From the NCBI GenBank assembly GCA_965116965.1, contig OZ220743.1, forward strand, positions 3,224,001 through 3,288,000: a stretch of 64,000 nt of DNA, given 5' to 3'. A program made the position numbers and the translations under genes. This DNA is from Aldehydirespirator sp965116965 (GTDB lineage: Bacteria; Actinomycetota; Acidimicrobiia; Acidimicrobiales; Aldehydirespiratoraceae). Positions 44,130-52,381 of the stretch are shown here, piece after piece; position 1 is the stretch's first letter; every line of letters begins with the position of its first letter. The notes beneath the pieces are model-generated. The model saw only the letters and a list, made by a program, of their open reading frames with translations, ran no database searches and had not been told where the DNA came from.

Positions 44130-44229
44130 AGGATCTCCCGATCCGCTCGTGCTTGCATCCCAATCTATCGCAAGGAGCGGCGATCAGTCGATACGCGAAT
44201 CTCGGCGAGTGCTGATGCACGGTGGGAGA

Positions 44230-44748
44230 TCAGTCGATACGACGCTGCTCGGCGCGGTAGTGGTGGCCGCGCTGGGCGTAGATCTCAGCGTTGATCTTGT
44301 TGTGGTCGGGATCGAGCGCGTCCTCGCGGATGCGGGCAGGGGTCCCCAGCGCCATGGCCTGGGCCGGCACCACCGTCCCGCCGGTCACAGTGGCATTGGC
44401 CCCGACCAGCGCGTTGGGGCCGATGCGGGCGTCGTGCATCACCACCGATCCGACGCCTATCAGGGACCCGTCCAGCACGGTGCATCCCTCCAGATGGGCC
44501 TGATGGCCGATGGTGACGCCCTCTCCGACGATGGTGGGATGACTGGGCGTGCAATGGATCACCGCTGAGTCCTGCACGTTGCTGCGGGCGCCGATCTGGA
44601 TCAGGCCGTCGTCGCCGCGCAGCACCGCGTAGGGCCACACAGTGGCCTCCGGACCGAGTTCGACGTTCCCGATCACCACCGCCAGCGGGTGCACGTAGGC
44701 GGTGGGATCGATCCGCGGCTCCAGGTCGCCGAGCGCATAGATCGCCAT
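44230..44748 (-). CDS. gamma-class carbonic anhydrase family protein
   Basis: A 172-residue left-handed beta-helix (hexapeptide repeat) protein. The three zinc-binding His of the gamma class are present: His65 (VIHCTP), His82 and His85 (GHQAHLEG). RGDDGLIQIGARSNVQDSAVIH is diagnostic. It may hydrate CO2 or be a related acyltransferase-fold protein; many homologues (YrdA/PaaY-like) have uncertain activity. The 3' end is partly duplicated at 44188-44217 (GATCAGTCGATACG appears twice). Confidence 0.88.
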   Translation of the reverse strand: MAIYALGDLEPRIDPTAYVHPLAVVIGNVELGPEATVWPYAVLRGDDGLIQIGARSNVQDSAVIHCTPSHPTIVGEGVTIGHQAHLEGCTVLDGSLIGVGSVVMHDARIGPNALVGANATVTGGTVVPAQAMALGTPARIREDALDPDHNKINAEIYAQRGHHYRAEQRRID

Positions 44749-44764
44749 CGCGCCTCAGCCTGTC

Positions 44765-44814
44765 CGAATCGGCAGCCCAGAGCGCCCAAGAGGGAACCCA
44801 CCGCTGCCAATTCG
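44765..44814 (-). repeat. hairpin repeat family A, variant copy 5
   Basis: Outer arms GAATCGGCAGC and GCTGCCAATTC are those of copies 1-4 with a different mismatch position, again G-U compatible only in minus-strand RNA. The inner 26 bases are unrelated and form at most a short CCC/GGG stem. It starts 12 nt after the flavin reductase stop. Confidence 0.6.
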
Positions 44815-44825
44815 ATGAACGGCCA

Positions 44826-45335
44826 TCACAGCCCCGCCACCCGGCCGTAGCCGCCCTTGAAGAACACCAGCGGCCCTGACTCCGCTTCGCCGTCTCCGTC
44901 GGCAGTGCCTAGGGCTACGACCCGGCCCACCACGATGTCGTGGTCGCCGGCGGTGTGGACCGCTTCCAGGTGGCAGTCGATCCAGGCCAGGCAACCCTCG
45001 ATCACCGGCGCCCCGGTGGCCTCCGTCCTGATCCTCACGCCCCGGAACTTGTCGTCGACCTTGCTGGCGAAGGTGGTAGACACACCGGCCTGCTCGTCGG
45101 AGAGAACGTTCACGCAGAAGTTGCCGACGTCGCGCATCCGGGCCCACGAGTCGGAGTCGTGGCCGGGGCAGAACGACACCAAGGGTGGATCGAGCGAGAC
45201 GCTGGTGAATGACCCGATCGTCATTCCCTCTGGACCGTCGGGGCAGGCTGCGGTCACCACGGTCACACCCGTCGGGTAGTGGCCCAGCACCCGGCGGTAC
45301 TCCCGGCCGTCGATGGAGTCGTTCACCCCCGTCAT
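44826..45335 (-). CDS. flavin reductase (HpaC-like, NAD(P)H:FMN oxidoreductase)
   Basis: A 169-residue split-barrel flavoprotein. YRRVLGHYPTGVTVVTA near residue 14, MTIGSFTSVSLDPPLVSFCPG, FCVNVLSDEQAGVSTTFAS and the C-terminal DHDIVVGRVVAL, then PLVFFKGGYGRV are diagnostic of the flavin reductase-like domain. It would supply reduced flavin to a monooxygenase or reduce a substrate directly. No monooxygenase is adjacent. Confidence 0.88.
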   Translation of the reverse strand: MTGVNDSIDGREYRRVLGHYPTGVTVVTAACPDGPEGMTIGSFTSVSLDPPLVSFCPGHDSDSWARMRDVGNFCVNVLSDEQAGVSTTFASKVDDKFRGVRIRTEATGAPVIEGCLAWIDCHLEAVHTAGDHDIVVGRVVALGTADGDGEAESGPLVFFKGGYGRVAGL

Positions 45336-45400
45336 CGCATCTGGAGGCTAACCGGCAGGCACCTGCCAGCCGCAGACCTGTTGCGGTTCGGCCGCGTCAG

Positions 45401-45497
45401 TCCCGCTCCAGTGCGCTGCGCTCACGAGCCACTCGGGCCACGTCAGTCCCGCTCCTGTTCGCTGCGACCTGAGGGCCACTCGGGCCGCGGCCTCGCT
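45401..45497 (-). repeat. GC-rich dispersed repeat B, copies 3 and 4 in tandem
   Basis: Two units begin CCCGCTCCAGTGCGCTGCG (from 45402) and CCCGCTCCTGTTCGCTGCG (from 45448). Both continue with GGGCC-like or GAGCC-ACTCGGGCC segments; the second also has the GCGGCCTCGC end. They lie between the divergent flavin reductase and the UGSC operon. Confidence 0.7.
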
Positions 45498-45563
45498 CCG
45501 CGTCAGGGCGCCGCTCGCCATTGCAGGTTTTCGCTCGGCCTCTGGCAGTGGCACACTCGCTCG

Positions 45564-47018
45564 ATGAGCCAGGACCGGCCCCCGACGCCGCCGCTGCCCG
45601 AAGGGCTGGTGGCGGTGGTCAAGCGCGACTGCCCGACCTGCGGACTGGTGGCTCCCGTGTTGGGCGACCTCCACGAGAGGGCCGGCCTGACGGTCGTCAC
45701 CCAGGACGATCCCACCTTCCCGACCGATGCTGACTGGGTGCACCACGACGCTGACCTGGCCCTGTCATGGCATCACGACATCGAGACGGTGCCCGCCCTC
45801 CTGCGCGTTTCCGGGGGCGTCGGCCGGCAGCGCACGGTGGGATGGTCCCGCTCCGAGTGGGAGCAGCTATCGGGGTTGGACGGGCTGGGCCCGGGACTTC
45901 CGGACTGGCGCCCCGGCTGCGGATCCCTCAGCGTGGATCCCGCCTATGCCGGCGAGTTGGCCGTGCGGTTCTCCGGTTCGAGCCTGCAGAGCCGCCGGGT
46001 CGAGCTGGCCTCGCTTGAGGACGAATGGGAGGCGATGTTCGATCGGGGCTGGTCCGACGGCCTGCCGGTGGTTCCGCCGACTGAGGCCAGGGTGCTCCAG
46101 ATGCTCGAGGGCACGACCCGCGACCCGTCGGAGGCGGTGGCGGTGGTGCCGCCCAGCCTGGTCGAGTGCACCGTCGAGAAGGCGGCCGTCAACGCAGTGA
46201 TGGCCGGCTGCGCACCCGAGCACCTACCGGTGGTGATCGCCGCGCTGGAGGCGGTGTGCACCGACGAGTTCAACATGCACGGCGTGCTGGCCACCACCAT
46301 GAGTGTCGGGCCGGTGCTGGTGGTGAACGGCCCAGTGGCCGAGCGCATCGGCATGAACAGCGGGCTCAACTCGCTGGGCCAGGGCAACCGGGCCAATTCG
46401 ACCATCGGGCGGGCCCTGCAATTGGTGGTGCGCAACGTCGGCGGCGGGCATCCCGGGGGTGTGGACCGGGCCACGTTCGGCTCACCGGCCAAGGTGGGCT
46501 TCTGCTTCGCCGAGGACGAGGCGGGCTCGCCTTGGAGCTCCCTGGCTGAGAGCCGGGGCTGGCGGGCGGACCAGTCCACGGTCACTGCGTTCACCGGAGA
46601 GTCGCCCAGAATCTTCGCCGACGAGCGGTCCCGAACTCCCGAGTCGTTGACCAGGCATCTGGCCCAGGCGCTGCAGGCCACGGTCTCGCCCAGGATGATG
46701 CTGGGGATGGACGCCATGCTGGTGCTGTCGCCCGAGCACATGGCCCGCTACGCCGACGCAGGCTGGAGCCGCGACCGCTTCATGGAGGAACTCTCGGCCG
46801 AGCTGACCTTCGACGGCGACGACCTGCTGGCCGGCGCGGGCGGCATCGCCGCGGGCCTGCCCCCCGCGGCCGCCGGGCAACAGATCCCCAAGTTCCGTGA
46901 AGACGGGCTGCTGGTCGTCCATGCCGGCGGCCCGGCCGGGCTGTTCTCGGCGATCATCGGCGGCTGGGCCAACGGGCCGAGGGGCAGCGACCCGGTCACC
47001 CGCGAGATCACGCCGTAG
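45564..47018 (+). CDS. thioredoxin-like domain protein upstream of UGSC gene
   Basis: A 484-residue protein starting at ATG 45564. Residues 14-45 (VAVVKRDCPTCGLVAPVLGDL) form a thioredoxin-like domain with CPTC, using ordinary Cys codons. Residues from about 155 to the end form a second domain (SDGLPVVPPTEARVLQML, PSLVECTVEKAAVNAVMAGC, MSVGPVLVVNGPVAERIGMN, STIGRALQLVVRNVGG). I recognise this as the conserved protein that commonly accompanies UGSC-family genes, but I know no biochemical function. It is 41 bp upstream of the UGSC gene on the same strand and likely works with it in a redox reaction. Confidence 0.65.
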   Translation: MSQDRPPTPPLPEGLVAVVKRDCPTCGLVAPVLGDLHERAGLTVVTQDDPTFPTDADWVHHDADLALSWHHDIETVPALLRVSGGVGRQRTVGWSRSEWEQLSGLDGLGPGLPDWRPGCGSLSVDPAYAGELAVRFSGSSLQSRRVELASLEDEWEAMFDRGWSDGLPVVPPTEARVLQMLEGTTRDPSEAVAVVPPSLVECTVEKAAVNAVMAGCAPEHLPVVIAALEAVCTDEFNMHGVLATTMSVGPVLVVNGPVAERIGMNSGLNSLGQGNRANSTIGRALQLVVRNVGGGHPGGVDRATFGSPAKVGFCFAEDEAGSPWSSLAESRGWRADQSTVTAFTGESPRIFADERSRTPESLTRHLAQALQATVSPRMMLGMDAMLVLSPEHMARYADAGWSRDRFMEELSAELTFDGDDLLAGAGGIAAGLPPAAAGQQIPKFREDGLLVVHAGGPAGLFSAIIGGWANGPRGSDPVTREITP

Positions 47019-47059
47019 TACGCCCGCGACTACCCTCACCCACTCAAGGAGGCCACCTG

Positions 47060-47575
47060 ATGACCACCGTCCTCGATCCCACCTCGGAGCAGGCCCCGGC
47101 GGCGCGGGAGCGGGCCACCCGGCCCGAGTCGCTGGCCGGGCTGACCGTCGGCCTGCTCGACATCTCCAAGCCCCGCGGCAACGTGTTCCTCGACCGTGTC
47201 TCGGAGCGCCTCAGCGGACTCGGCGCGACGGTCAACCGCTACACCAAGCCCACATTCACCAAGCCCGCTCCGGTCGACCTGCGCCACGAGATCGCCACCG
47301 AGTGCGACGCGGTGATCGAAGCGCTCGCCGATTGAGGCTCATGCGTGTCGTGCAGTGTGCACGACATCAGCGACATCGAGCGGCGCGGCGTCCCCGGCGT
47401 GTTCGTCTCGACCGTCCACTTCGCTCCGGCGGTCGAGGCACAGGCCGAGTCGCTCGGCTTCGACGCGGCCTCGGTGCTCACCCGCCACCCCATCCAGGAC
47501 CGCACCGACGACGAGATGACGGCCATCGCCGACGCCGCTTTCGACGAACTGGTCCAGGCGCTAGTAGGCCCCTAG
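47060..47575 (+). CDS. UGSC-family selenoprotein (in-frame TGA)
   Basis: Starting at ATG 47060 behind a strong AAGGAGG site, the frame reads GLLDISKPRGNVFLDRVSERL, TKPTFTKPAP and CDAVIEALAD. TGA follows at 47333-47335 (codon 92), then GSCVSCSVHDISDIERRGVPGVFVSTVHF, ending at TAG 47573-47575 (171 residues). The Sec-Gly-Ser-Cys motif followed by V-S-C-S-V-H-D identifies the UGSC family, whose members carry either Sec or Cys at that site. The family is known as a (seleno)protein family of undefined activity. Its presence supports selenocysteine insertion in this organism. Confidence 0.9.
47346..47366 (+). promoter_or_regulatory. SECIS-like stem-loop after TGA of UGSC gene
   Basis: TGTCGTGC (47346-47353) pairs perfectly with GCACGACA (47359-47366) around the loop AGTGT. 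The 8-bp stem begins 10 nt after the TGA and the loop 18 nt after it, within the usual bacterial SECIS spacing, with G as second loop base. Confidence 0.65.
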
Positions 47576-47589
47576 ATCCAGGGGCCTAC
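47564..47589 (+). terminator. hairpin terminator of the UGSC operon
   Basis: GTAGGCCCCT (47564-47573) and AGGGGCCTAC (47580-47589) form a perfect 10-bp stem with a 6-nt loop that contains the end of the TAG stop codon. There is no clear U-tract, as is common in actinobacterial terminators. The sequence from 47590 to 47793 has no gene I can support. Confidence 0.6.
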
Positions 47590-47793
47590 CTCGGCCCGTG
47601 TGTCACACAGCTTGCCTAGCTTGAGTGCCGGGTCGCTGTTCCCCGCATCGAACGGCCAATGCTGCCGGATGCAGGAGATTGAGCATGACCCAGTGCCGTG
47701 ATCGGGTTGCGTAGGCTGCCGCTAGGACGCAGCAAGGACGGGCAGGTGCCGAATCAGGAAGCAGGTCAAGGCGTCTCGTGGTCCGTCTACTTA

Positions 47794-49405
47794 GCCTGGA
47801 TCCACCGGTGCGGTGAGGTCTGTGGGGTGGCCGCGTCCACCAGAAAGGCCTCCTGAGGTGGGAGTCTGTTGATGTCCTAGGTCAACGGACCCGCCACGAC
47901 GGGAGGCACTTTCTATGAGTGGATCATCTCACAGTATCGACCGGTTGCAAGTGACCTTTGATCATGGGGGGATGGTGGCTTGTGCGGGGCTGTTGGCACC
48001 GGCGACGTTGATGGCGCGCCTGGGGCTCGGGGCGCTGGTGGAGAGGTGGGTGGGGACCGGTTCGGCGAACCCGGGCCGCAAGGTGTTGACGCTGGTGGCG
48101 GCGATGCTGGCCGGGGGGACTTGCATCGACCATGTGGGCATGCTGCGCGCCGGGGCCACCGAGCGGGTGCTGGGGTTTCGGGTGGCGGCGCCGTCGACTG
48201 TGGGCACGTTCTTGCGGTCCTTCACGTTCGGCCACGTCCGCCAGCTTGAGGCGGTGGCGTCTCGTGTGCTGGCTCGGGCCTGGGGCCTGGGCGCGGGTCC
48301 GGGGTCGGGGCCGCTGGTGGTGGACTTGGACTCCACGGTCTGTGAGGTCCACGGCAAACAGAAGCAGGGCGCCGCCTACGGCCACACCGGCGAGCTGGGC
48401 TATCACCCGCTGCTGGCCACCCGGGCGGGCACCGGTGAGGTCCTGTTCGCGAGGATGCGCAAGGGTTCCGCGCATACCGCGAGGGGCGTGCTGCGCTTCG
48501 TGTCGGAGGTCCTCGCCGTCGCCCGACGCGCCGGCGCCGCCGGCGCGATGACCGTGCGCGCCGACTCGGGGTTCTGGTCCTGGAAGCTCATCGACTGCCT
48601 CGGCGCCCACAACGTGAGATGGTCGATCACCGTGCGCCAGATCCCCAAGGTCAAAGCCGCTATCGCCGCCATCGCCGAGTCCGACTGGCAGGCCATCGCC
48701 TACACCGCCGGCGGAGAGGCCCAGGTAGCAGAGACCACCTACACCGCCGGCGACGAGCGCGAAGTCCGCCTTGTGGTGCGCCGCACCCGCCTGCGCGGCC
48801 AAGCCCAGCGCCGGCTGTGGCCCGACTGGCGCCACCACGCCTTCATCACCGACCGCGACGACCTCGACACCGTCGCCGCGGACGCCTTCCACCGCCAACA
48901 CGCCACCATCGAGCTCGCCATCAGAGACCTCAAAGACGGCGCCGGGCTCGAACACGTCCCCTCAGGGCACTACGGCGCCAACTGCGCCTGGCTCGCCTGC
49001 GCCGTGCTCGCCCACAACATCAGCACCTGGACCAGCCTGCTCGCCCACCACGCCCCCACCACCTCACGCACCCGACGAACCCGCCTGTTCGCCCTCCCCG
49101 CAGTGCTCGCCAACCGATCCGGCCGACCCACCCTGCGATTCGCGGCCCGCTGGCCATGGGCCGACCAGTTCCACACCACCCTCAAAACCCTGCGAGCACT
49201 GCCGGGCCCCTCAGGCTGAACCCGCCCCACCAGGGGCCCGACGCACCCCACAACAGCCCAGCGCCACCAACCCGACACCCACCCCCCGGCCCCACCCGGC
49301 GCGCCCCGACGCGCCCCAACCCCCGACCGCGGCCACACACAACACCAAACCCGCACCACCAACACCACACCCCCGCCACCAAAACCCAAAACGGTGGATC
49401 CAGGC
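47794..49405 (+). mobile_element. IS1380-family insertion sequence, copy 2
   Basis: About 1,612 bp, with the same ends as copy 1 at 35113-36723 and almost the same sequence. Its right end (CCAGGC at 49400-49405) meets the left terminal repeat of an IS5-like element directly, so one element inserted at the boundary of the other. Confidence 0.9.
47915..49219 (+). CDS. IS1380-family transposase (copy 2)
   Basis: 434 residues, identical in protein to the transposase at 35234-36538; one synonymous change near the start (CAC for CAT at His6). The DDE residues described for copy 1 are present. Two near-identical copies 12.7 kb apart in the same orientation could recombine and delete or amplify the SUF-UGSC segment between them. 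Confidence 0.92.
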   Translation: MSGSSHSIDRLQVTFDHGGMVACAGLLAPATLMARLGLGALVERWVGTGSANPGRKVLTLVAAMLAGGTCIDHVGMLRAGATERVLGFRVAAPSTVGTFLRSFTFGHVRQLEAVASRVLARAWGLGAGPGSGPLVVDLDSTVCEVHGKQKQGAAYGHTGELGYHPLLATRAGTGEVLFARMRKGSAHTARGVLRFVSEVLAVARRAGAAGAMTVRADSGFWSWKLIDCLGAHNVRWSITVRQIPKVKAAIAAIAESDWQAIAYTAGGEAQVAETTYTAGDEREVRLVVRRTRLRGQAQRRLWPDWRHHAFITDRDDLDTVAADAFHRQHATIELAIRDLKDGAGLEHVPSGHYGANCAWLACAVLAHNISTWTSLLAHHAPTTSRTRRTRLFALPAVLANRSGRPTLRFAARWPWADQFHTTLKTLRALPGPSG

Positions 49406-50368
49406 TAAGAGCGAGCGCGGATTGATCATGGGTGGGGTTCCATCGGTCGCGGTGGTCGATGAGTTTGGCTGTGATAATGAGGGTTATGGCGAGGGAGAGT
49501 TGGGCTCGTCGGTGCTGGGGGCGGCGGTCTGTGTTGCGGCGCATCTGTCCGAAGTTCGACAGCCACGAGTTGGTGCGCTCGACGCTCCAGCGCAGCCCGA
49601 GGGGAGCCGTGTTGGGTTTGCGGCGCTTGGCGTGGCGGGGGCGCTTCTTCGCGCACACGACGTCGTCGATGCCCATCGCGGCGCACACCGCGCGCGCCGG
49701 CGCGTTGTCATATCCGCGGTCGAGGTGCAGGGTCTCCACGTCGGCTAGCAGCCCTTCGGGGGCGGCTCGCAGTGTGGGTTCCAACAAGATGGTGTCGTGT
49801 CGGTTGGCGCCGTCGGCGACCGCCGCGACCGGCACCCCGGCCCGGTCGGCCAATATGGACCACTTCCAGCCCAGTTTGGCCCGGTCAACAGGGCTTTTGG
49901 CGGTGCCTTCGCCGCCGCAGGGCGCCTTGTGGATCGACCCGTCCACCGCCACCTCGGACAAGTCGAGGCCCACGATGCGGTCATAGGCGCGCAGCGCCTC
50001 AGACTCCAGGCCCTCAAAGACTCCGGCCTCGACCCACTCGTCGCGGCGGGCGCGCATAGTCGTGTCAGACACGCGCCCGCCCAACAGCCTCTCCGCGGTG
50101 ACCCACGAGCAGCCCGTCACCAACCGGATCAAGATCCCCCAGAACACGATCTTGTCCGGTATCCGGCGCCGGTGCCCGCCGGTGGGATGGTTGTCCACAG
50201 GCACCGGCACAAGCGGCTCGATCGCCGCCCACACCGGATCCACCACTTCCGACTCCAACGCGCGCATGATGTGTCTGACCTCCACGGTCGTCTCGTTGAC
50301 AGGACACCCGACATTCCAGTCGGGACAACCAGACGACCCGTGGATGGTCAATCCGCGCGGCCTCTTAG
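49405..50368 (-). mobile_element. IS5-like insertion sequence
   Basis: About 964 bp. The left terminal repeat CTAAGAG-CGA-GCGCGGATTGA (from 49405) is the inverse of the right one, TCAATCCGCGC-GGC-CTCTTAG (ending 50368), with a few mismatches. It carries a single transposase gene on the minus strand and truncates the 5' end of a methyltransferase gene at 50369. Confidence 0.8.
49407..50267 (-). CDS. IS5-family transposase, open at its 3' end
   Basis: Starts at ATG 50267 (MRALESEVVDPVWAAIEPLVP). The DDE residues are in VAVDGSIHKAP (Asp), LLADVETLHLDRGYDN (Asp) and LRWSVERTNSWLSNF (Glu). Residues near the end (NPTHDQSALAL) reach the element's terminal repeat without a stop codon. The frame then continues into the adjacent IS1380 copy and only stops at 49182, adding about 75 foreign residues. 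Whether the original element borrowed a stop from its target is unknown. Activity is doubtful. Confidence 0.85.
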
Positions 50369-50898
50369 GTGACGCTCTTGACGCCTACACCCAATGGCCC
50401 GCACCTGCAACGATCATCTCCGATGGTGCCTACGGTGTGGGTGGCTTCCCCGGCGATCCTCGCACGCCGCATGGGCTAGCCGACTGGTACGAGCCCCATA
50501 TCGAATCCTGGGCCAAACATTCGCGTGCCGCCTCCACTCTGTGGTTCTGGAACACCGAAGTGGGATGGGCAACCGTGCATCCAGTGCTAGAGCGCCACGG
50601 CCGGGAGTACGTCGAGACCATCGTATGGGACAAGGGCATCGCGCACATTGCCGGGAATGTGAACGGCGACACGATCAGGCGCTTTCCGGTCGTGACGGAG
50701 GTGTGCGCCTTCTACCGGCGGCGACTGGAGTTTCCCACCCGTGATGGCGTGATGTCGGCCAAGAAATGGCTGCGCTACGAGTGGCAGCGGGCAGGACTGC
50801 GCCTGCAAGCAGCCAACCAGGCCTGCGGGGTGGCTAACGCCGCCACACGCAAGTACCTGACGCAGGACTGGCTGTGGTACTTTCCGCCGCCGGATGGG
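50369..50898 (+). pseudogene. DNA methyltransferase fragment (5'-truncated)
   Basis: Immediately right of the IS5-like end the frame reads DALDAYTQWPAPATIISDGAYGVGG, then TLWFWNTEVGWATVHPVLERHG, VETIVWDKGIAHIAGNVNGD, RRFPVVTEVCAFYRRRLEFP and NAATRKYLTQDWLWYFPP. This is characteristic of an amino-DNA methyltransferase (the D-G-A-Y motif and TQDWLW) of a type II system. The N-terminus is removed by the IS, and after about 50898 homology ends and continues in another frame with restriction-enzyme-like sequence. The gene is dead. Confidence 0.6.
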
Positions 50899-51446
50899 AT
50901 CCAGATGACGAGTGGCCGCTGCACCGATTCGACCGACAGGCTCAGACCTTCCCCGATGTCCTCTTGCGACGCCAACTCGACTCCGGAGACTTCGATGTGG
51001 CACTGGGGATCGAACTCAAGGGCTGGTATGTGCTGTCCAAGGAAGCACAACCCAGCTTCAGGTACTCGGTCACTCCAGCGGCCTGCACGGACTTGGATTT
51101 GCTGGCAGTCGTGCCATGGCATCTGTCCAACGTACTGTCCGGCATCCCACGAGTGGATTCGCCGGGCCTCTGGTCAGCGAGATACGCAGCCGAGTACCGC
51201 AACCACTGGTGGCAGCACATGCGTGACATCCCAGCGGACCGGTCCATCGCCTCACCGGAGATCGGGGCGCCCTATCGGCAGCGCAGCAATACGTCCGACA
51301 AGCCTGCCTACGACGGGGGCGGCAATTTCGGCCGGATCGCTCGCATCGGCATCATGGACAACTGGACAGATGAGATCCTCAACCGGCGTCTTGCCGGAAT
51401 CCCGACTCGCGGTTGGATCGACTTCCTCAAGAGCCAAACCTCATAG
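50898..51446 (+). pseudogene. restriction endonuclease C-terminal fragment
   Basis: The frame reads DPDDEWPLHRFDRQAQTFPDVLLRR, then VALGIELKGWYVLSKEAQPSFRYSVTPAACTDLDLLAVVPWHLSNVLSGIPR and ARYAAEYRNHWW. FPDVLL followed by GIELKGW fits a PD-(D/E)xK catalytic core (D...E-x-K). It lies in a different frame from the methyltransferase fragment directly upstream, with no intervening start context. An internal deletion therefore joined the two genes of one restriction-modification system. Confidence 0.5.
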
Positions 51447-51929
51447 CTTCGCCACGCCGAACGCTCAACACGAGGAACCCGCGAAGCCTTCCGGAGTCAG
51501 GGGCTACGGGACCGACGCAGCAGTCGGCCCGGAGACGCCGCATAGGAGCATCGCGGCTGACGTCGGCAACTGACCGAAGTTCTGATCATCAGTCGAAGGC
51601 AGATACTCATCAGGATGCTCCCCAGGTCCGGGGGCAGTAATGGGGCGAAGCGCCCAATACCCGGGCAACGCGGAGCGCTTCACCGGACTCGGCAGTAGTC
51701 AGGTCAAAGTGGATCCTGAGCGGATCATCCTGCGCCTTGGAGAACATCCAGTCACCTGGCTGCCTGATTGTCTCGCAATACGGCAATGAGGGGATCACAC
51801 AAGCCTCCATTTCCACGATCACCGTAGACAGGGCAGTCATTCTGCCTGCCCCCGGCAGTTGGCGTGCCGCCAGTCAACGCCAGCACCAAGAGAACCTCAG
51901 CGCGAGCTGGCCGCGAGGGGTCTTGGCCC

Positions 51930-52001
51930 CTATGACCAAGCAGCCACGGCCACCGCGGTCGTGGCGGTGTAGAGGACTCGACGGCCGGAGTCTGCGCTCA
52001 A
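51930..52001 (-). pseudogene. 3'-end fragment duplicated from the gene at 52382-53827
   Basis: On the minus strand the sequence encodes LSADSGRRVLYTATTAVAVAAWS followed by TAG. The intact neighbour ends LSAASGRRVLYASTTAVALAAWS. Similarity stops at about 52001, close to a MITE-like repeat that begins at 52038. The rest of 51447-51929 contains no gene I can support. Confidence 0.65.
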
Positions 52002-52037
52002 CTCGCCGGGACGACCAGTGGGGTGCAGCGAGAGGCC

Positions 52038-52144
52038 CTAGGAGACTGTTGAGTAATGCGATTTTGGAGCAGCATGCAAGCCTCTGACCTGGGGTTTTGC
52101 AATTGAGATTTGCGCGATTTGGGAGTTGCTCATCACTCTCCTAG
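52038..52144. repeat. MITE-like inverted-repeat element C
   Basis: Ends CTAGGAGACTGTTGAGTAA (from 52038) and TTGCTCATCACTCTCCTAG (to 52144) are imperfect inverted repeats, with an AT-richer interior of about 70 bp and no coding capacity. It abuts repeat D. Confidence 0.55.
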
Positions 52145-52148
52145 TGGT

Positions 52149-52247
52149 CTAGTGGTCCGTCGCTGAAATGGTCGGGGCGTCCGGAGCGCTCCCAAGCAGG
52201 GTCTCGGTCCTGCTGCTGCCCTAGCCATTTCGACGACACAGCACTAG
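52149..52247. repeat. MITE-like inverted-repeat element D, copy 1
   Basis: Ends CTAGTGGTCCGTCGCTGAAATGG and CCATTTCGACGACACAGCACTAG are imperfect inverted repeats about 99 bp apart. Copy 2 at 53854-53954 is in the same orientation, so the two flank the beta-propeller-like gene. Confidence 0.65.
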
Positions 52248-52381
52248 GCACGGCCAGAGGCCGCACCGACTCGTCGCAACCGGATCAGTCAGGCCCGCCT
52301 GTGGACGCGCTCCGAGCGTCCCCGGGCCTCAGCGATGCTCGGAAGGCCAAGTCGCCGCGGCGAGCCGTCCTGCAGCCAACT

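Noticed and set aside
51610..51840. 76-codon minus-strand ORF right of the restriction-endonuclease fragment
   Set aside because: Composition is not impossible, but there is no recognisable domain or ribosome site and it lies in a debris-rich interval.
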